Of a DNA stretch of 64,000 nt, positions 48,097 through 58,084 are shown in pieces (position 1 is the stretch's first letter; each line of letters begins with the position of its first letter). Location: assembly GCF_026262505.1 (NCBI RefSeq), contig NC_067203.1, positions 11,470,001-11,534,000 on the forward strand, written 5' to 3'. Under the pieces are notes generated by a model that saw only the letters and a program-made list of their open reading frames with translations, made no database searches and was not told where the DNA came from. Position numbers and translations under genes: made by a program. This DNA comes from Trichomonas vaginalis G3 (Eukaryota; Parabasalia; Trichomonadida; Trichomonadidae).

Positions 48097-49151
48097 TAAG
48101 GGTTTCGTTTTGCTAAAATTGTCACTTTTATAGCATATTTGTTTTTGGATGTTTTGCGAAACAAAAAAAAAAACTATGATATACAATGTGTGTGTAAAGA
48201 AAATACTTTTATTTACTAGTTAAAAAATCATTTGGTATTGATCAAGTTATTTTTTCTGGATAAGATATTATATGGATAATTGGATAGAAAATACAATTAT
48301 ATAATCTTGTACCTGGTTTAATTAAGCTAATTGTCATCAGAAACTTGTAATTTTTATGAATTTCAGATTTTTTTTCATTACTGCTTTTCTTAATAGGTCA
48401 AGTTCTTATTTACGTTATAAAGTATGATATTTACAAATATCAAGTTATCATGTTTTTTGAGAAATTATGAGAAACAAACAAAAATGAAAAAGATAGGAAT
48501 AGCAATGAATAGTGATGTGGGTATAGAAAATGTAAGAGATATGAATGCAAAGCAATCAGTATTTAGGATATTGACCATAGATTTCGAAAAAAAAATGCTG
48601 CATATTGAGCGAAAACTATGATTATATTATAAGGCTGTCATTTAAAGCATAATGAAACTATTCCCTTTTCATTTTAATCGAATAAGATAGTAAAGATTTT
48701 TGAATTAGCTAGAAACTGATGAGATGTTTTCACAAATCAGATTTTTAATCTCTATAATGCATAATTCACTCAATATCTCAATTTTGATATTGCGAGATAT
48801 TTTTGCTATCGGTTTCGCAATTTTGACACAATAGCAAGAGGGTTCTATAAGCATTATTATCAACGTAGAATCTGAATATCATATCAGAAAATGTCGCAAA
48901 TCTGACATTTACCCGACCAAATAGCAAAAATAATTGAATACTTTTCGCAAAACTTTAAAAATCGATAAAAATATGAAATATAGATATTAAAGAGACTTTT
49001 TATATAATATTCATAAAGATTTTCCAAAAATATGATACCGCAAAATTAAAAAAGTGACGTCTTGAGTGGAGTCAAAGGTCGAAATTGCTTGCTAAATGTT
49101 TTTTTAGCGAAATTGCGTATTGTACGTTTTTTTCGCAAAACGAAACCCTTA
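48097..49151. mobile_element. Non-autonomous DNA transposon (MITE-like), 1055 bp
   Basis: The ends are perfect inverted repeats, TAAGGGTTTCGTTTTGC at 48097-48113 and its complement ending at 49151. They are flanked by the direct repeat ATAAAAG (48090-48096 and 49152-49158), a 7-bp target duplication; a TA duplication within AGGG ends is an alternative reading. The interior is AT-rich, without a transposase; the one frame inside (48424-48621) is short and featureless. The family is not one I can name. Confidence 0.7.
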
Positions 49152-49158
49152 ATAAAAG

Positions 49159-50113
49159 TGATTGAGGTCATAGCAAAACGGCTGTTTCAGTCATTAATTC
49201 TTAAAAATAAAAAGGGTAAAAACTAAATACAATGGGTAAAATTCAATAGTGTCTGTGCTATCGTTCAATTTGAAGGTGTCTTTTGAAACCGCAAGACACA
49301 TTGAATTTTTGAATAGTGTATTATGGTTTGACAGACACCAATGAAAAAAATAAAATGATATTTATTTTAAATATATAAGATCCTTATATAAAATATAAAT
49401 ATTTTATCGTTTTATTTTCTTGTTTTAGAAATGTTTTTTATTGAAAAATCAATAAAACTAACTCCAAAATAAAATTTTTGATTTAAAGACACTATGATGA
49501 CACCAGGCAAATCTTCCAAGACACCTATCGTCGGGAATCTAACAACCCTATGGACATGTAGGGCATCGATAAATATGATCTTCATGTAAAATGAGAAATT
49601 CAATGTCGAAGACCAGATTTCCCCTCAATTTTTTCTGTCGAACTTCTCTCAAAATAATTTCTGAGGAGATAAAAACACATCTTATTAGAAATATAATGAT
49701 AAGTGATTTTTTAGAATTTCTAAATTGAAATCGGGTTACGGTTATTTGCTTATATGTAGTTTTAACACTAGAATTACTATCAACATCATATGGTAATTCG
49801 AAATATCAGCTCCATTAATGAAATAAACGCATTTTTTTGAGAGAAGTAAAAAAATGGCGTGTAAAGTGTCAAAATATTTGATGATAATCTCATTTATAAA
49901 AAAACTCATTATTATGGATATGAAACTTGTTTGATAGCAAAACATTCATTTAATATCTAAACTGGGAGTTTGTATTACTAAGATTTCGAATAAAAAGCAT
50001 CGTATTATAAAAATATAAAATCAATCACTTTGAACACCGATATATTTAATATGAATCAAACAAAAATCTAAACTTTATACAACAAAAGCAATCAAAACAT
50101 ATATGAAAGCTAA
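49159..50113. other. AT-rich intergenic stretch
   Basis: No gene recognised. It has several GACACC or GGTGTC half-sites (49274, 49294, 49334, 49496, 49519) and short frames on the minus strand without features. Confidence 0.5.
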
Positions 50114-51079
50114 TCATCCGCCAAAGAAATTATCAGGCATGTAAGAACTTCTGATAAACATTGGGATGAGGAAAATGAAGAAGCAGAAGACGGATGTGAG
50201 CATATCTTCTCTAATATTTCTGTAGAAAACCTCTTCCTCTTCTGAATTAAGGAGTCTAATTGTTTCAACATTAAGTGAATCATTCTTGAAGTTAATATCA
50301 AGAGGTCTTTCAATCATAGAGAAATCACCTCGTGTAAGATGATGTCTAATTAGAATAACTTCGTCAATAATTGGTAAGAAAATCGAAAACATCAGCTGGA
50401 ATATAACTAAACGTAAGCCATACTTAATACCATAGTAGATGAATACAACTAAACAGAAAATAAATAGAACTAAATTTTCGTAATGAATATAACGAAAAGG
50501 AAGGTATTGGTGCCACATGTGAACAATATATGTGAAGCACACAGTAAATATGAATTGGAATACTGATGTAAATCCAGCAGCAATAGCGAAAAGTCCTAAA
50601 ACTGATAAAGAAATAAACCAAACAGGAATCAAAAATTTCATTGATAATCCGGATAGTTTTGTGACTGTGTATAAAAAGAAAGCAGCACTAGAAACAAGCA
50701 TCGATGGTAAAGAATATTCAAGTTTGAATTGAGTTGAATAGAGATAGCATGGGCTGTTACAGCCTATTACGGTTGCCATTGGCTTAATAAGTGTATACGC
50801 ATAACTAATTTGATGAAATATCGATAAAATGCTTAATCGGGAAATACTGTAAAGGCGAGAAGCTTTTTGAAATTGACCAATGCGAAATATAGTTGGAAGA
50901 ATTATTAATAAGACAAGTGAAAGAATAGCCATTGGATATGGTTCGGACCATCCAAAAATTGGTGTGAAAAAGAAGCCAAATTTATAAATAAAGTCATTGC
51001 CTAGAAGGCATCTGTTCCAAATTGAGTCGCTAATGCCATTGGAGAAATAGTAATCAAAGTTCTCCGGAGGCGTCGTCAT
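50114..51079 (-). CDS. Multi-pass membrane protein, PAP2/sphingosine-phosphatase-like but probably inactive
   Basis: The 321-residue protein has about seven to eight hydrophobic segments. The spacing recalls yeast LCB3-type sphingosine-1-phosphate phosphatases: KPMATVIGCNSPCYLYST, LEYSLPSMLVSSAAFFLY at the place of the PSSH motif, and AAGFTSVFQFIFTVCFTY at the place of the HxxxD motif. The catalytic histidines and arginine are not visible at these places, so if it belongs to this family it is likely a non-catalytic relative. It would sit in the ER membrane. The C-terminus has an acidic cytosolic loop (LLNSEEEEVFYRNIRED) and a last membrane span. Confidence in the family is moderate. Confidence 0.55.
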   Translation of the reverse strand: MTTPPENFDYYFSNGISDSIWNRCLLGNDFIYKFGFFFTPIFGWSEPYPMAILSLVLLIILPTIFRIGQFQKASRLYSISRLSILSIFHQISYAYTLIKPMATVIGCNSPCYLYSTQFKLEYSLPSMLVSSAAFFLYTVTKLSGLSMKFLIPVWFISLSVLGLFAIAAGFTSVFQFIFTVCFTYIVHMWHQYLPFRYIHYENLVLFIFCLVVFIYYGIKYGLRLVIFQLMFSIFLPIIDEVILIRHHLTRGDFSMIERPLDINFKNDSLNVETIRLLNSEEEEVFYRNIREDMLTSVFCFFIFLIPMFIRSSYMPDNFFGG

Positions 51080-52367
51080 TTTTCAATTTGAATAACCAGA
51101 AAATTTCAATGTTTCAAATCTAAAGTAACATTAGTGTATTTGAAGATTTGATATGTTGATTAAGTCTTCTACAAGGTGACAGTTTTAAATACATAATGGG
51201 AAGTGATATTATCAAAGATTCATTGATTTTCAATTACCATTCGTATTCGGCTTCGATATTATGTTGACAAAGCATATCGATCAAATAATTATACGTTTTT
51301 AAACTGAACCATGTCAGTTTAATCCTTTATCTGGCCAAATTCTTTTGATCAGAAATTGAATAAACAATGCTATGAACTATTGATCAAATCTAAATGTATA
51401 CTATTGGTATTGATTTGCTTTGGCAAGCTAATCAATAATGTTTATTTAGAAATATGAGTATTTGATAAATTCGAAACGAATAACTTGAAATCCTCATATA
51501 TTGGAACTTTTACTGAGAATAATCATAAATATATATCAAACAATGAGAAAATTACGCAGAAATAGCCAATTGTGTTTGAGAGATAGCGAAACTAAGAAAA
51601 GTTCAGATGTGATAATGTATGAAATTTGTGTTTTATTGATTAACAGTGTTCTTTCTCATATGATATTATAGAAAACTAATACCTACTTGAATTTAATATT
51701 TAAAATTATTGAATTTCTCAACATTTCTTAATAAAATGAAAATGATTAAGTTCCGAAAAGATGTATTACTCTTCTCAGCCTTATATTATAGATTTTGAAA
51801 TTCCAAAAAAAATTCAAAATTTTAAAAATGGTTTGAAAAAATATGAATTTCATAATAAAAAGAGTAAAATGAAAAAATTTTGGAATCTATAAACTTATTA
51901 AAATTAGTTATATTATGGTTTTGAACCAAAATTAATGGTATTTTTCTTATAATTATGATAATTTAATATTTAATTTGGAAATAACGTCATGATTTATTGC
52001 CAAAATAGTAAAAATTCAATATTTTAGTTAGAAATTATTTGTTTATTAAGTATTATATAAATGATAAATAAAGAGTGCTATTAAAGCTATTATTATGTAT
52101 TATCGAACTCAGATTACAACATATTTCATCAACAAAACCTGTCCATATGAGAATAATCTCATGAAACAGAATCCTGGTAGAGAATTTGAGTGATTACACA
52201 AATAAATCATAAACACAATGGATGAATCATGCATTTAGGCCGAATGCAACGCAGAGGCTCTGTGCTCAATGATGATAAATCGATGCAGAAGATGGAAATT
52301 TAAACGATACAAATTCAATACTATTCAATTTATCGTAAATTCTGAACGATAACACACAATCTGCAAA
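51080..52367. other. AT-rich intergenic region between divergent genes
   Basis: It lies between the PAP2-like and ArfGAP genes. A 24-codon frame at about 52230-52304 (MHLGRMQRRGSVLNDDKSMQ) sits upstream of the ArfGAP and could be an upstream open frame or chance. Nothing else is seen. Confidence 0.5.
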
Positions 52368-54857
52368 ATGACGACAAAGCCTGAATACAAAGTCCGGGCG
52401 CAAGCGGCTATGCATCTTCCCGAAAATGCACAGTGTGCAGATTGTTTAGCAAAAGATCCAAGATGGGCTTCTTCGAAACTTGGCGTTTTTATTTGTATTA
52501 ACTGCTCAGGTATTCATAGAGGCCTCGGCACACACATATCTTTTGTCAGATCCGTTGAACTCGATCAATGGAAAGAAAATGAAGTCACCATGATGGAGAA
52601 AGTCGGAAATGCAAAAGCAAACGCTTATTGGGAAAAGAATTTACCAAAAGATTACGTTCGTCCGAATACAGAGGACCGTGCTGGCATGGAAAAATTCATT
52701 ACAATGAAATATGTAATGAGAAAATGGGCAGATACAGAAGTTGCCGCTCCAAATGAGCTTATTCTTGATCCAAATGCAAAACCATTCAAGAGAAATACTC
52801 CTCCACCAGCTCCTGCCCCCGAACCAATGCCACAAAGGCCTCCAAATCCTCAAATGAATCCATATTACCAAGAAAGCCCAAGAAGGCCTCAAGAGCATCG
52901 TATGATCGATGTGGATCCAAACCAAAATGCCAGTGAGGCCTTTGTTTGTATGCCTTTCCCAGATCAAAACTCAAAATCCAAACCACCGCCACAACAGTTC
53001 CAACAACCACAAGATAGGCAACACGAGAAAAAGAAGAACGATCCTGACCAGCCAAGTAAGGCAGAAAAGCTCTTCAGCGACGTCAAAAAAGGATTTATGG
53101 GATTTGTTCAGAAAATCAAAGAAAGCGTCGACAAAGACGATAAATACGATAACGCAGAACCTCGTGAGTCCACTCAAAAGGAAAAGAAACATGTTTCCGA
53201 CTTTTTCAAGAGTCATGATAAAGAAAACAAAGGAGAACAGCCACAGAAACAACAAAAACCACAACAAAACAAGCCAATCAAGGGCAACCAACCACCACAA
53301 AAGAAACCAGCTACGGATTTGTTCGAAATGGACGGAATTGAGTTTGTCGATAACGAACCAGAGCAAGAACCACCGATAGAGCCCAGGACAAAGCCAGCGC
53401 CACCTCCAGAATCCTACAGAAAAGAACAGAAAACAAGTGGAGACTTATTCGACAATCCAGACATCGAAGTACAAGAATCAAGCGACAACAACCTTCTAGA
53501 AAACGATTCTACGGATAATAATCCAAGCAACGGCTCAAACAAACAAAATAGCTTTGATCCGTTCGCTGCACCGGTAAAACCATTACAGAATGACTCCAAT
53601 GACCCATTTGGAGCACCTCTACCTCAAGGAAACGATGCTTTTGGCACTCCAAGCACTCAGCCAAAATCTATTTTGAAGAAAGAGAAACCAAAGCAAGAAA
53701 ACGACATATTTGGTCTACTCGGAGATTCCGAGACATCTCAGGAACCTCCCCAGAAGCAAGAAACAAAGAACGATGACGTATTTGCTTTACTTGGCGATAC
53801 AAAGCCTTCTCAACCACAAACATTCGATCCATTCGCAAATATACCATCACAAACACCATCCGAACCTACGAAACCTGCAGAAAGAAAGGCATCTTTCGAT
53901 CCATTTGCAAATCCAGGCAAACAAAACCCTTCAACAGACAATTTATTCGACCAAAAGTCTACAAATAAGAAGAGTGACTTTACTCCCATCAAATCCCAGA
54001 ACAACGACGTTTTCGATTTACTTGGAGACTCATCCCAGCAAAAGAAGGGCGATTTCACCCCAATTAAATCGCAACAACGTCCTAAAGAGTTCATTCCAAG
54101 TCCTGCTAACTCTGTAGATATCTTCGCTGCACCTCCAGCGAATCAATCAGCAGATCCTTTCGCAAATCCTGGTCCATCATCATATTTATTCGCAAAATCT
54201 TCTCCATCGGCAGATTTATTTGGTCAACCAGCCAAAACGAAGACACAAAACAACTTTGCCGATGATTTGTTCGGCCAACCATCAAATCCTCCGAATAATC
54301 CATTTGCGAACGCCGCCAAACCATCAAATGCATCAAATGATCCATTTGCCAACCCTCCGAAATCATCTGTTCCTCAATCTTTCAACGATCCGTTCGCAAA
54401 TCCACAAAATGCGGCCAAATCCACTGATATCTTTGGAAACAAGGCTGCTCCAACCAACCAAATGAACGATCCATTCGCTAGCCCTCAAAAAGCAGCTCCT
54501 TCTACAGATATCTTCGGAAATTCACAGAAACAAACGAATCCTGTCAATGTTATGAACGATCCGTTTGCAAATCCACCAAAGAACATCAAACCAACTCCAA
54601 TTGCAAACGATCCATTTGGAATTCCGCAGAAACCTCAACAAAACCAGCCAAAGACGATGGCAAACGGTCCATTTGCACATACAAGGCCACAGAACAACAC
54701 AAGAGATCTGTTTGGACCTCCTCAGCAACAAATTCCAAGACAACAAGGATATTCTATGGCAAAGGACGTATTTTCTGCAAAACCACAGCAGCAGAATCAA
54801 CAGCAACAGCCGAAGAAAGAAGAAAAGCCAAGAGATCCTTTCGCTGGTTTAGCCTGA
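52368..54857 (+). CDS. ArfGAP with long DPF/DIFG adaptor-binding tail
   Basis: The 829-residue protein starts with an ArfGAP domain (about 8-130): zinc ligands Cys23, Cys26, Cys43, Cys46 (CX2CX16CX2C) and the catalytic arginine Arg51 in GIHRGLGTH. This class (SMAP/AGFG-like) speeds GTP hydrolysis on Arf in vesicle budding. From about residue 140 the protein is disordered, Pro/Gln/Asn-rich, with many DPFANP, DIFG and DLFG tripeptide motifs. DPF motifs bind clathrin-adaptor ear domains, so the tail is probably an endocytic or Golgi adaptor hub. The motif density is greater than in most known ArfGAPs. Confidence 0.9.
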   Translation: MTTKPEYKVRAQAAMHLPENAQCADCLAKDPRWASSKLGVFICINCSGIHRGLGTHISFVRSVELDQWKENEVTMMEKVGNAKANAYWEKNLPKDYVRPNTEDRAGMEKFITMKYVMRKWADTEVAAPNELILDPNAKPFKRNTPPPAPAPEPMPQRPPNPQMNPYYQESPRRPQEHRMIDVDPNQNASEAFVCMPFPDQNSKSKPPPQQFQQPQDRQHEKKKNDPDQPSKAEKLFSDVKKGFMGFVQKIKESVDKDDKYDNAEPRESTQKEKKHVSDFFKSHDKENKGEQPQKQQKPQQNKPIKGNQPPQKKPATDLFEMDGIEFVDNEPEQEPPIEPRTKPAPPPESYRKEQKTSGDLFDNPDIEVQESSDNNLLENDSTDNNPSNGSNKQNSFDPFAAPVKPLQNDSNDPFGAPLPQGNDAFGTPSTQPKSILKKEKPKQENDIFGLLGDSETSQEPPQKQETKNDDVFALLGDTKPSQPQTFDPFANIPSQTPSEPTKPAERKASFDPFANPGKQNPSTDNLFDQKSTNKKSDFTPIKSQNNDVFDLLGDSSQQKKGDFTPIKSQQRPKEFIPSPANSVDIFAAPPANQSADPFANPGPSSYLFAKSSPSADLFGQPAKTKTQNNFADDLFGQPSNPPNNPFANAAKPSNASNDPFANPPKSSVPQSFNDPFANPQNAAKSTDIFGNKAAPTNQMNDPFASPQKAAPSTDIFGNSQKQTNPVNVMNDPFANPPKNIKPTPIANDPFGIPQKPQQNQPKTMANGPFAHTRPQNNTRDLFGPPQQQIPRQQGYSMAKDVFSAKPQQQNQQQQPKKEEKPRDPFAGLA

Positions 54858-54871
54858 TTTTAATTTTAATT

Positions 54872-55135
54872 TTTTTTTATTTGTAAGTAAAAAATTAATC
54901 TATTCAATATTTAGACAACAGTTTTTTAAAATACATTTGTTTTCAAAAACAAAACTTTTATTGAAATTTTTTATAATTTTCTTTTCTATTTTAATTAGCA
55001 AGTCAAAATTAATATATTCTACATTTGAATAACGATTTTCACAATTCATTTATTTCTAGAATAATGTTTATGATGGAAATTTTATATTTTCTTTTCAGTT
55101 TTATTTACAAGTAGAAAATCAATCCATTTCCTATT
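54872..55135 (+). repeat. Three degenerate tandem units of about 110 bp after the ArfGAP
   Basis: Recognisable blocks ATTTGTAAGTAAAAAATTAAT, TTAGCAAGTCAAAATTAAT and TTACAAGTAGAAAATCAAT lie about 115 and 109 bp apart, followed by similar TTTTC-rich sequence. An old tandem duplication of non-coding sequence seems likely. Confidence 0.55.
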
Positions 55136-55269
55136 AAAGAGCTTTTCATAGCTCAAATTGGTCACCAACTAATTTTTAATTGGATAAATCAAATCATTTT
55201 TCATGATTTTTAGTTTGTTTAGCTATTTGTTAAAAAGTTTTAAATAAATATTTAATAAATTAAAATTAT
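55136..55269. other. Short AT-rich spacer
   Basis: No gene; it separates the convergent ArfGAP and acidic-protein genes. Confidence 0.6.
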
Positions 55270-56304
55270 TTATTCTTGAGGGAATGCTTTCATCCACTTG
55301 GCCTTGAAGTCTTCAAGTTCATCATCATTGATTGCCTTTCTTGTTTCAAACTGTTCGATATCACCATCTGTATAAATAATCTTCTTGAGTGTCATTGATT
55401 GGTTTCCAATTTCTCTTGTTTCTGTAACAATGACAATTCCTGTTTCTTCACTTCGCTCTGTGCGAATTGTGTGCTTAAATCCGCCTTTCTTTGTAATTGT
55501 TCTTGTTTCACATGTGAAGTCTTCATCTTCTGGTTCAGAAACTATCTCTTCTGGCTCTTCTTGTTCAGGAACTATTTCTTTTGGTTTTTCTTCTTCAACA
55601 ACTTCATTCTTCTTATCTTCTACAACAACACCACATTTCTGAAATTCATTGGATGGTTCTGGAACATGGATTGGCTCTTCTAAATCATCCTCTTCTTCTT
55701 CATCGTAATCTGAATCTGAAAACTGTTCTTCTTGCTTTGGAAGCTCAACTGGAAGTTCTTCTTCTTTCTTTGGAATTTCGTTTGTAAATTCTTCTTCCTT
55801 CTTTGGAATTTCGTTTATAGATTCTTCTTTCTTTGGAAGTTCAACTGGAGGTTCCTGGTTCTTTGAGTTCTCTATTTTGACTGGCTTCCAGAATTCTTCT
55901 GCCATTTCCTTTGGAATTCCAAATTCATCAACATCATCATCATTGTCGAAAGTAGGAAGTCTCATGTGAGGAAGATCGAAAAGATCATTATTTTCCATCA
56001 TTGGTTGAGGAACTTCTGGAATTTCTTTCTTCATCTCTGGCTTTTGAGCTTCTTCCTTTTGTTTTGGTTTTTCAACTTCTTTCTTTTGTTCTGGCTTTAC
56101 GTTTTCGGCCTTTGGTTTCTTTTCACCTTTATTCTTCTTGTTCTGCTTTGTGATGTTGGATCTGAAGTAAAGATACATTTGTGGGATATCATAATTGTCG
56201 TATAAAAGATCATTCAACATATTACGCATTTGGACTCTTCTTGCAACCTCATAGAAGGAAGGAACTCTTCTATAGTAGATTGGGCTCTCGAATACTTCAA
56301 ACAT
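55270..56304 (-). CDS. Acidic protein with possible MLF-like C-terminus
   Basis: The first in-frame ATG is at 56304 (MFEVFESPIYYRRVPSFYEV), giving about 344 residues; a longer frame upstream begins without ATG. An N-terminal helical part is followed by Lys/Glu/Pro-rich repeats (KEEEFTNEIPKKEEELPVEL). The C-terminal 75 residues read KGGFKHTIRTERSEETGIVI and ETREIGNQSMTLKK, then YTDGDIEQFETRKAI and an acidic end. This pattern recalls myeloid leukaemia factor C-termini, where a conserved RxTxRSxETG-type strand pair ends the domain. The similarity is only partial; the gene may belong to another family. Confidence 0.45.
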   Translation of the reverse strand: MFEVFESPIYYRRVPSFYEVARRVQMRNMLNDLLYDNYDIPQMYLYFRSNITKQNKKNKGEKKPKAENVKPEQKKEVEKPKQKEEAQKPEMKKEIPEVPQPMMENNDLFDLPHMRLPTFDNDDDVDEFGIPKEMAEEFWKPVKIENSKNQEPPVELPKKEESINEIPKKEEEFTNEIPKKEEELPVELPKQEEQFSDSDYDEEEEDDLEEPIHVPEPSNEFQKCGVVVEDKKNEVVEEEKPKEIVPEQEEPEEIVSEPEDEDFTCETRTITKKGGFKHTIRTERSEETGIVIVTETREIGNQSMTLKKIIYTDGDIEQFETRKAINDDELEDFKAKWMKAFPQE

Positions 56305-56765
56305 CTCGAAAAATGAAATGATTCCAGGATAAAATTTTCTCTTATCAAAATTCACTCAAAAATTGGCCGACCAGATTTTTTTGGCAAAATTTTTTGTCGT
56401 GCAAAAAAGCCGGACAATCTTCTTTCTCTATGATTGGCTGGGCAAATTGCAAGCAAGATTTAGGCATAATTAGCCGACCTACCACCAACAGCTAGATTGT
56501 GCGACTATTAAATCCAAAATCTTTTTATTCATAAAAAAGATTTACAGACAATTATTCCAATTTTGCAAAAGGAGTTTCTAATCATTGTTCCAACTACCAA
56601 ATTCCAAGAACTCGAATATTTAAATTGGTAATCGTATATTGCAAACAATTTGCTTTATGTTTTGGCTCGAAAAATTACAAGAAGGACTTTGATAATGATA
56701 GATTAATATAAATTTTAAATAAACAAAAAAACTTTCATTAATATTTTTTTTTTCTAAATCTCTAA
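56305..56765. other. Intergenic region with short inverted words
   Basis: AT-rich, with GGCCGACCAG near 56365 and GCCGACCTACC near 56480 but no gene. Confidence 0.5.
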
Positions 56766-58016
56766 TTATTTTGTATTTGAAATTACATCACATGCTGAAA
56801 TAAACATCAACCTTGAGAAGTCTAAAGTTGAAGAATTCGGAAATTGCACAAATTTAAGGTATTGTGCAATTGCTTCAGCGTTACAAGGTATATCATAAGC
56901 AATAAATGGTGCAACAAACGATAAAACATCGTCAAATGACATTTTTCCGTGATTTCCGGTTTGATCTGCGACCCAGGTTTGGATTTTCGTCATGGAAATG
57001 AATACTTGGTATGATATATCAGCTGGTGAATACAGAAACTGAAGGTATTCTAAATCTTTTAGTGCATTTCTCAAAATTATTTGAGAATCAATGATTTTTC
57101 TGATTGGAAGCGTTTTATATGAAACAGGAACATAGTTTTCAATACCCAATTCAATAGGAGTCTTATTTGACAATTTCTCCGCTTTATGAATAAAATCAAC
57201 TGAATCTTTAACGGAAAGAAGTTCTGGCTTCAAAGTATAGATCATTGAGAAGCAGATTCTTCTAATCGTAGATCGAATCATCGATTGCTCTTCGTGAGTT
57301 TGAGGTTGCAAAAGTAGAACGAAAGAAGTGTTCAATTGGCGTAAATCATCGGGTTTTATCATGAAATCGTCCTTTTTAATAATTTGCTCTGCAAAAACAT
57401 AAAATCTCTTGATCAAATCGTTGGATATGATAAAGTTATGGAATGAGACATCAAATTGAGTAGGGCTTGCATGGTCTAAAGCTACATTTGAAATGTTAGC
57501 GTTCATTTTCAGATCAATTAGGCAATCTTGTAATTGAAACCGTTTTTCTTCATATCTTTTAGTATTTATGTGATTTATCATCGCTTTAATCTTAAACGAT
57601 GCTTCTTTAATACTCGGTTCTAGGGTAAATTGATCTAATACGTATTTTTGATAATTTGTATCATCAAATAAGAAAAATAAGTTGCAATCTATGCATTTAT
57701 TGAGCCATATATATGTATCATTGAGAATTTGAACCTTTCCTATGAAAAATTCTGATCTTTTTATTTTATATTCTTCAACTAACTCGTTATAGATTGCAAT
57801 CGAAGCTTTTCCTATTGTACTATAGTTGTAGTCGCCAGGCATGAAGATAAGATCATTTGGAATAGGTGCTGACGCGAATTTTGTGAATTTATGTTCTAAT
57901 ATCACAATCTGATCAGTAAACATTGCTTTCCTTTCTGCTTCCCCACAGTTCATTGGCATAATCAGATCAAGAAAATGCACAATTTCTGGATTAGGTATGG
58001 ATAAATCCACAGACAT
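56766..58016 (-). CDS. Helical protein, possible VPS9-type Rab5 exchange factor
   Basis: A 416-residue, mostly helical protein with no signal peptide. The C-terminal part has the style of a VPS9 domain: helices around SVKDSVDFIHKAEKLSNKTP and ALKDLEYLQFLYSPADISYQ, then MSFDDVLSFVAPFIAYDIPC, which resembles the DD-L-P-F-I-A helix of VPS9 proteins. VPS9 domains activate Rab5 GTPases in endosome fusion. The match is weak by eye and another helical family is possible. The next gene upstream is the giant coiled-coil protein, same strand. Confidence 0.4.
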   Translation of the reverse strand: MSVDLSIPNPEIVHFLDLIMPMNCGEAERKAMFTDQIVILEHKFTKFASAPIPNDLIFMPGDYNYSTIGKASIAIYNELVEEYKIKRSEFFIGKVQILNDTYIWLNKCIDCNLFFLFDDTNYQKYVLDQFTLEPSIKEASFKIKAMINHINTKRYEEKRFQLQDCLIDLKMNANISNVALDHASPTQFDVSFHNFIISNDLIKRFYVFAEQIIKKDDFMIKPDDLRQLNTSFVLLLQPQTHEEQSMIRSTIRRICFSMIYTLKPELLSVKDSVDFIHKAEKLSNKTPIELGIENYVPVSYKTLPIRKIIDSQIILRNALKDLEYLQFLYSPADISYQVFISMTKIQTWVADQTGNHGKMSFDDVLSFVAPFIAYDIPCNAEAIAQYLKFVQFPNSSTLDFSRLMFISACDVISNTK

Positions 58017-58084
58017 TTTGATTTTTTTTCTCCATCGGTAAAAAAAAAATTTTTTTGTTTCAACAAAAGAAATGAATTTTATTT

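Noticed and set aside
48424-48621. 65-residue frame inside the MITE-like element
   Set aside because: Short, without transposase motifs or homology to the surrounding genes; probably chance.
47375-50113. tRNA or other structured RNA genes in the long spacer
   Set aside because: I looked for cloverleaf-like arms and internal promoter boxes and saw none that held together; a covariance search would be needed to be sure.
52909-54852. Multiple 80-156-residue frames overlapping the ArfGAP tail
   Set aside because: Shadows of the low-complexity coding tail, on both strands.
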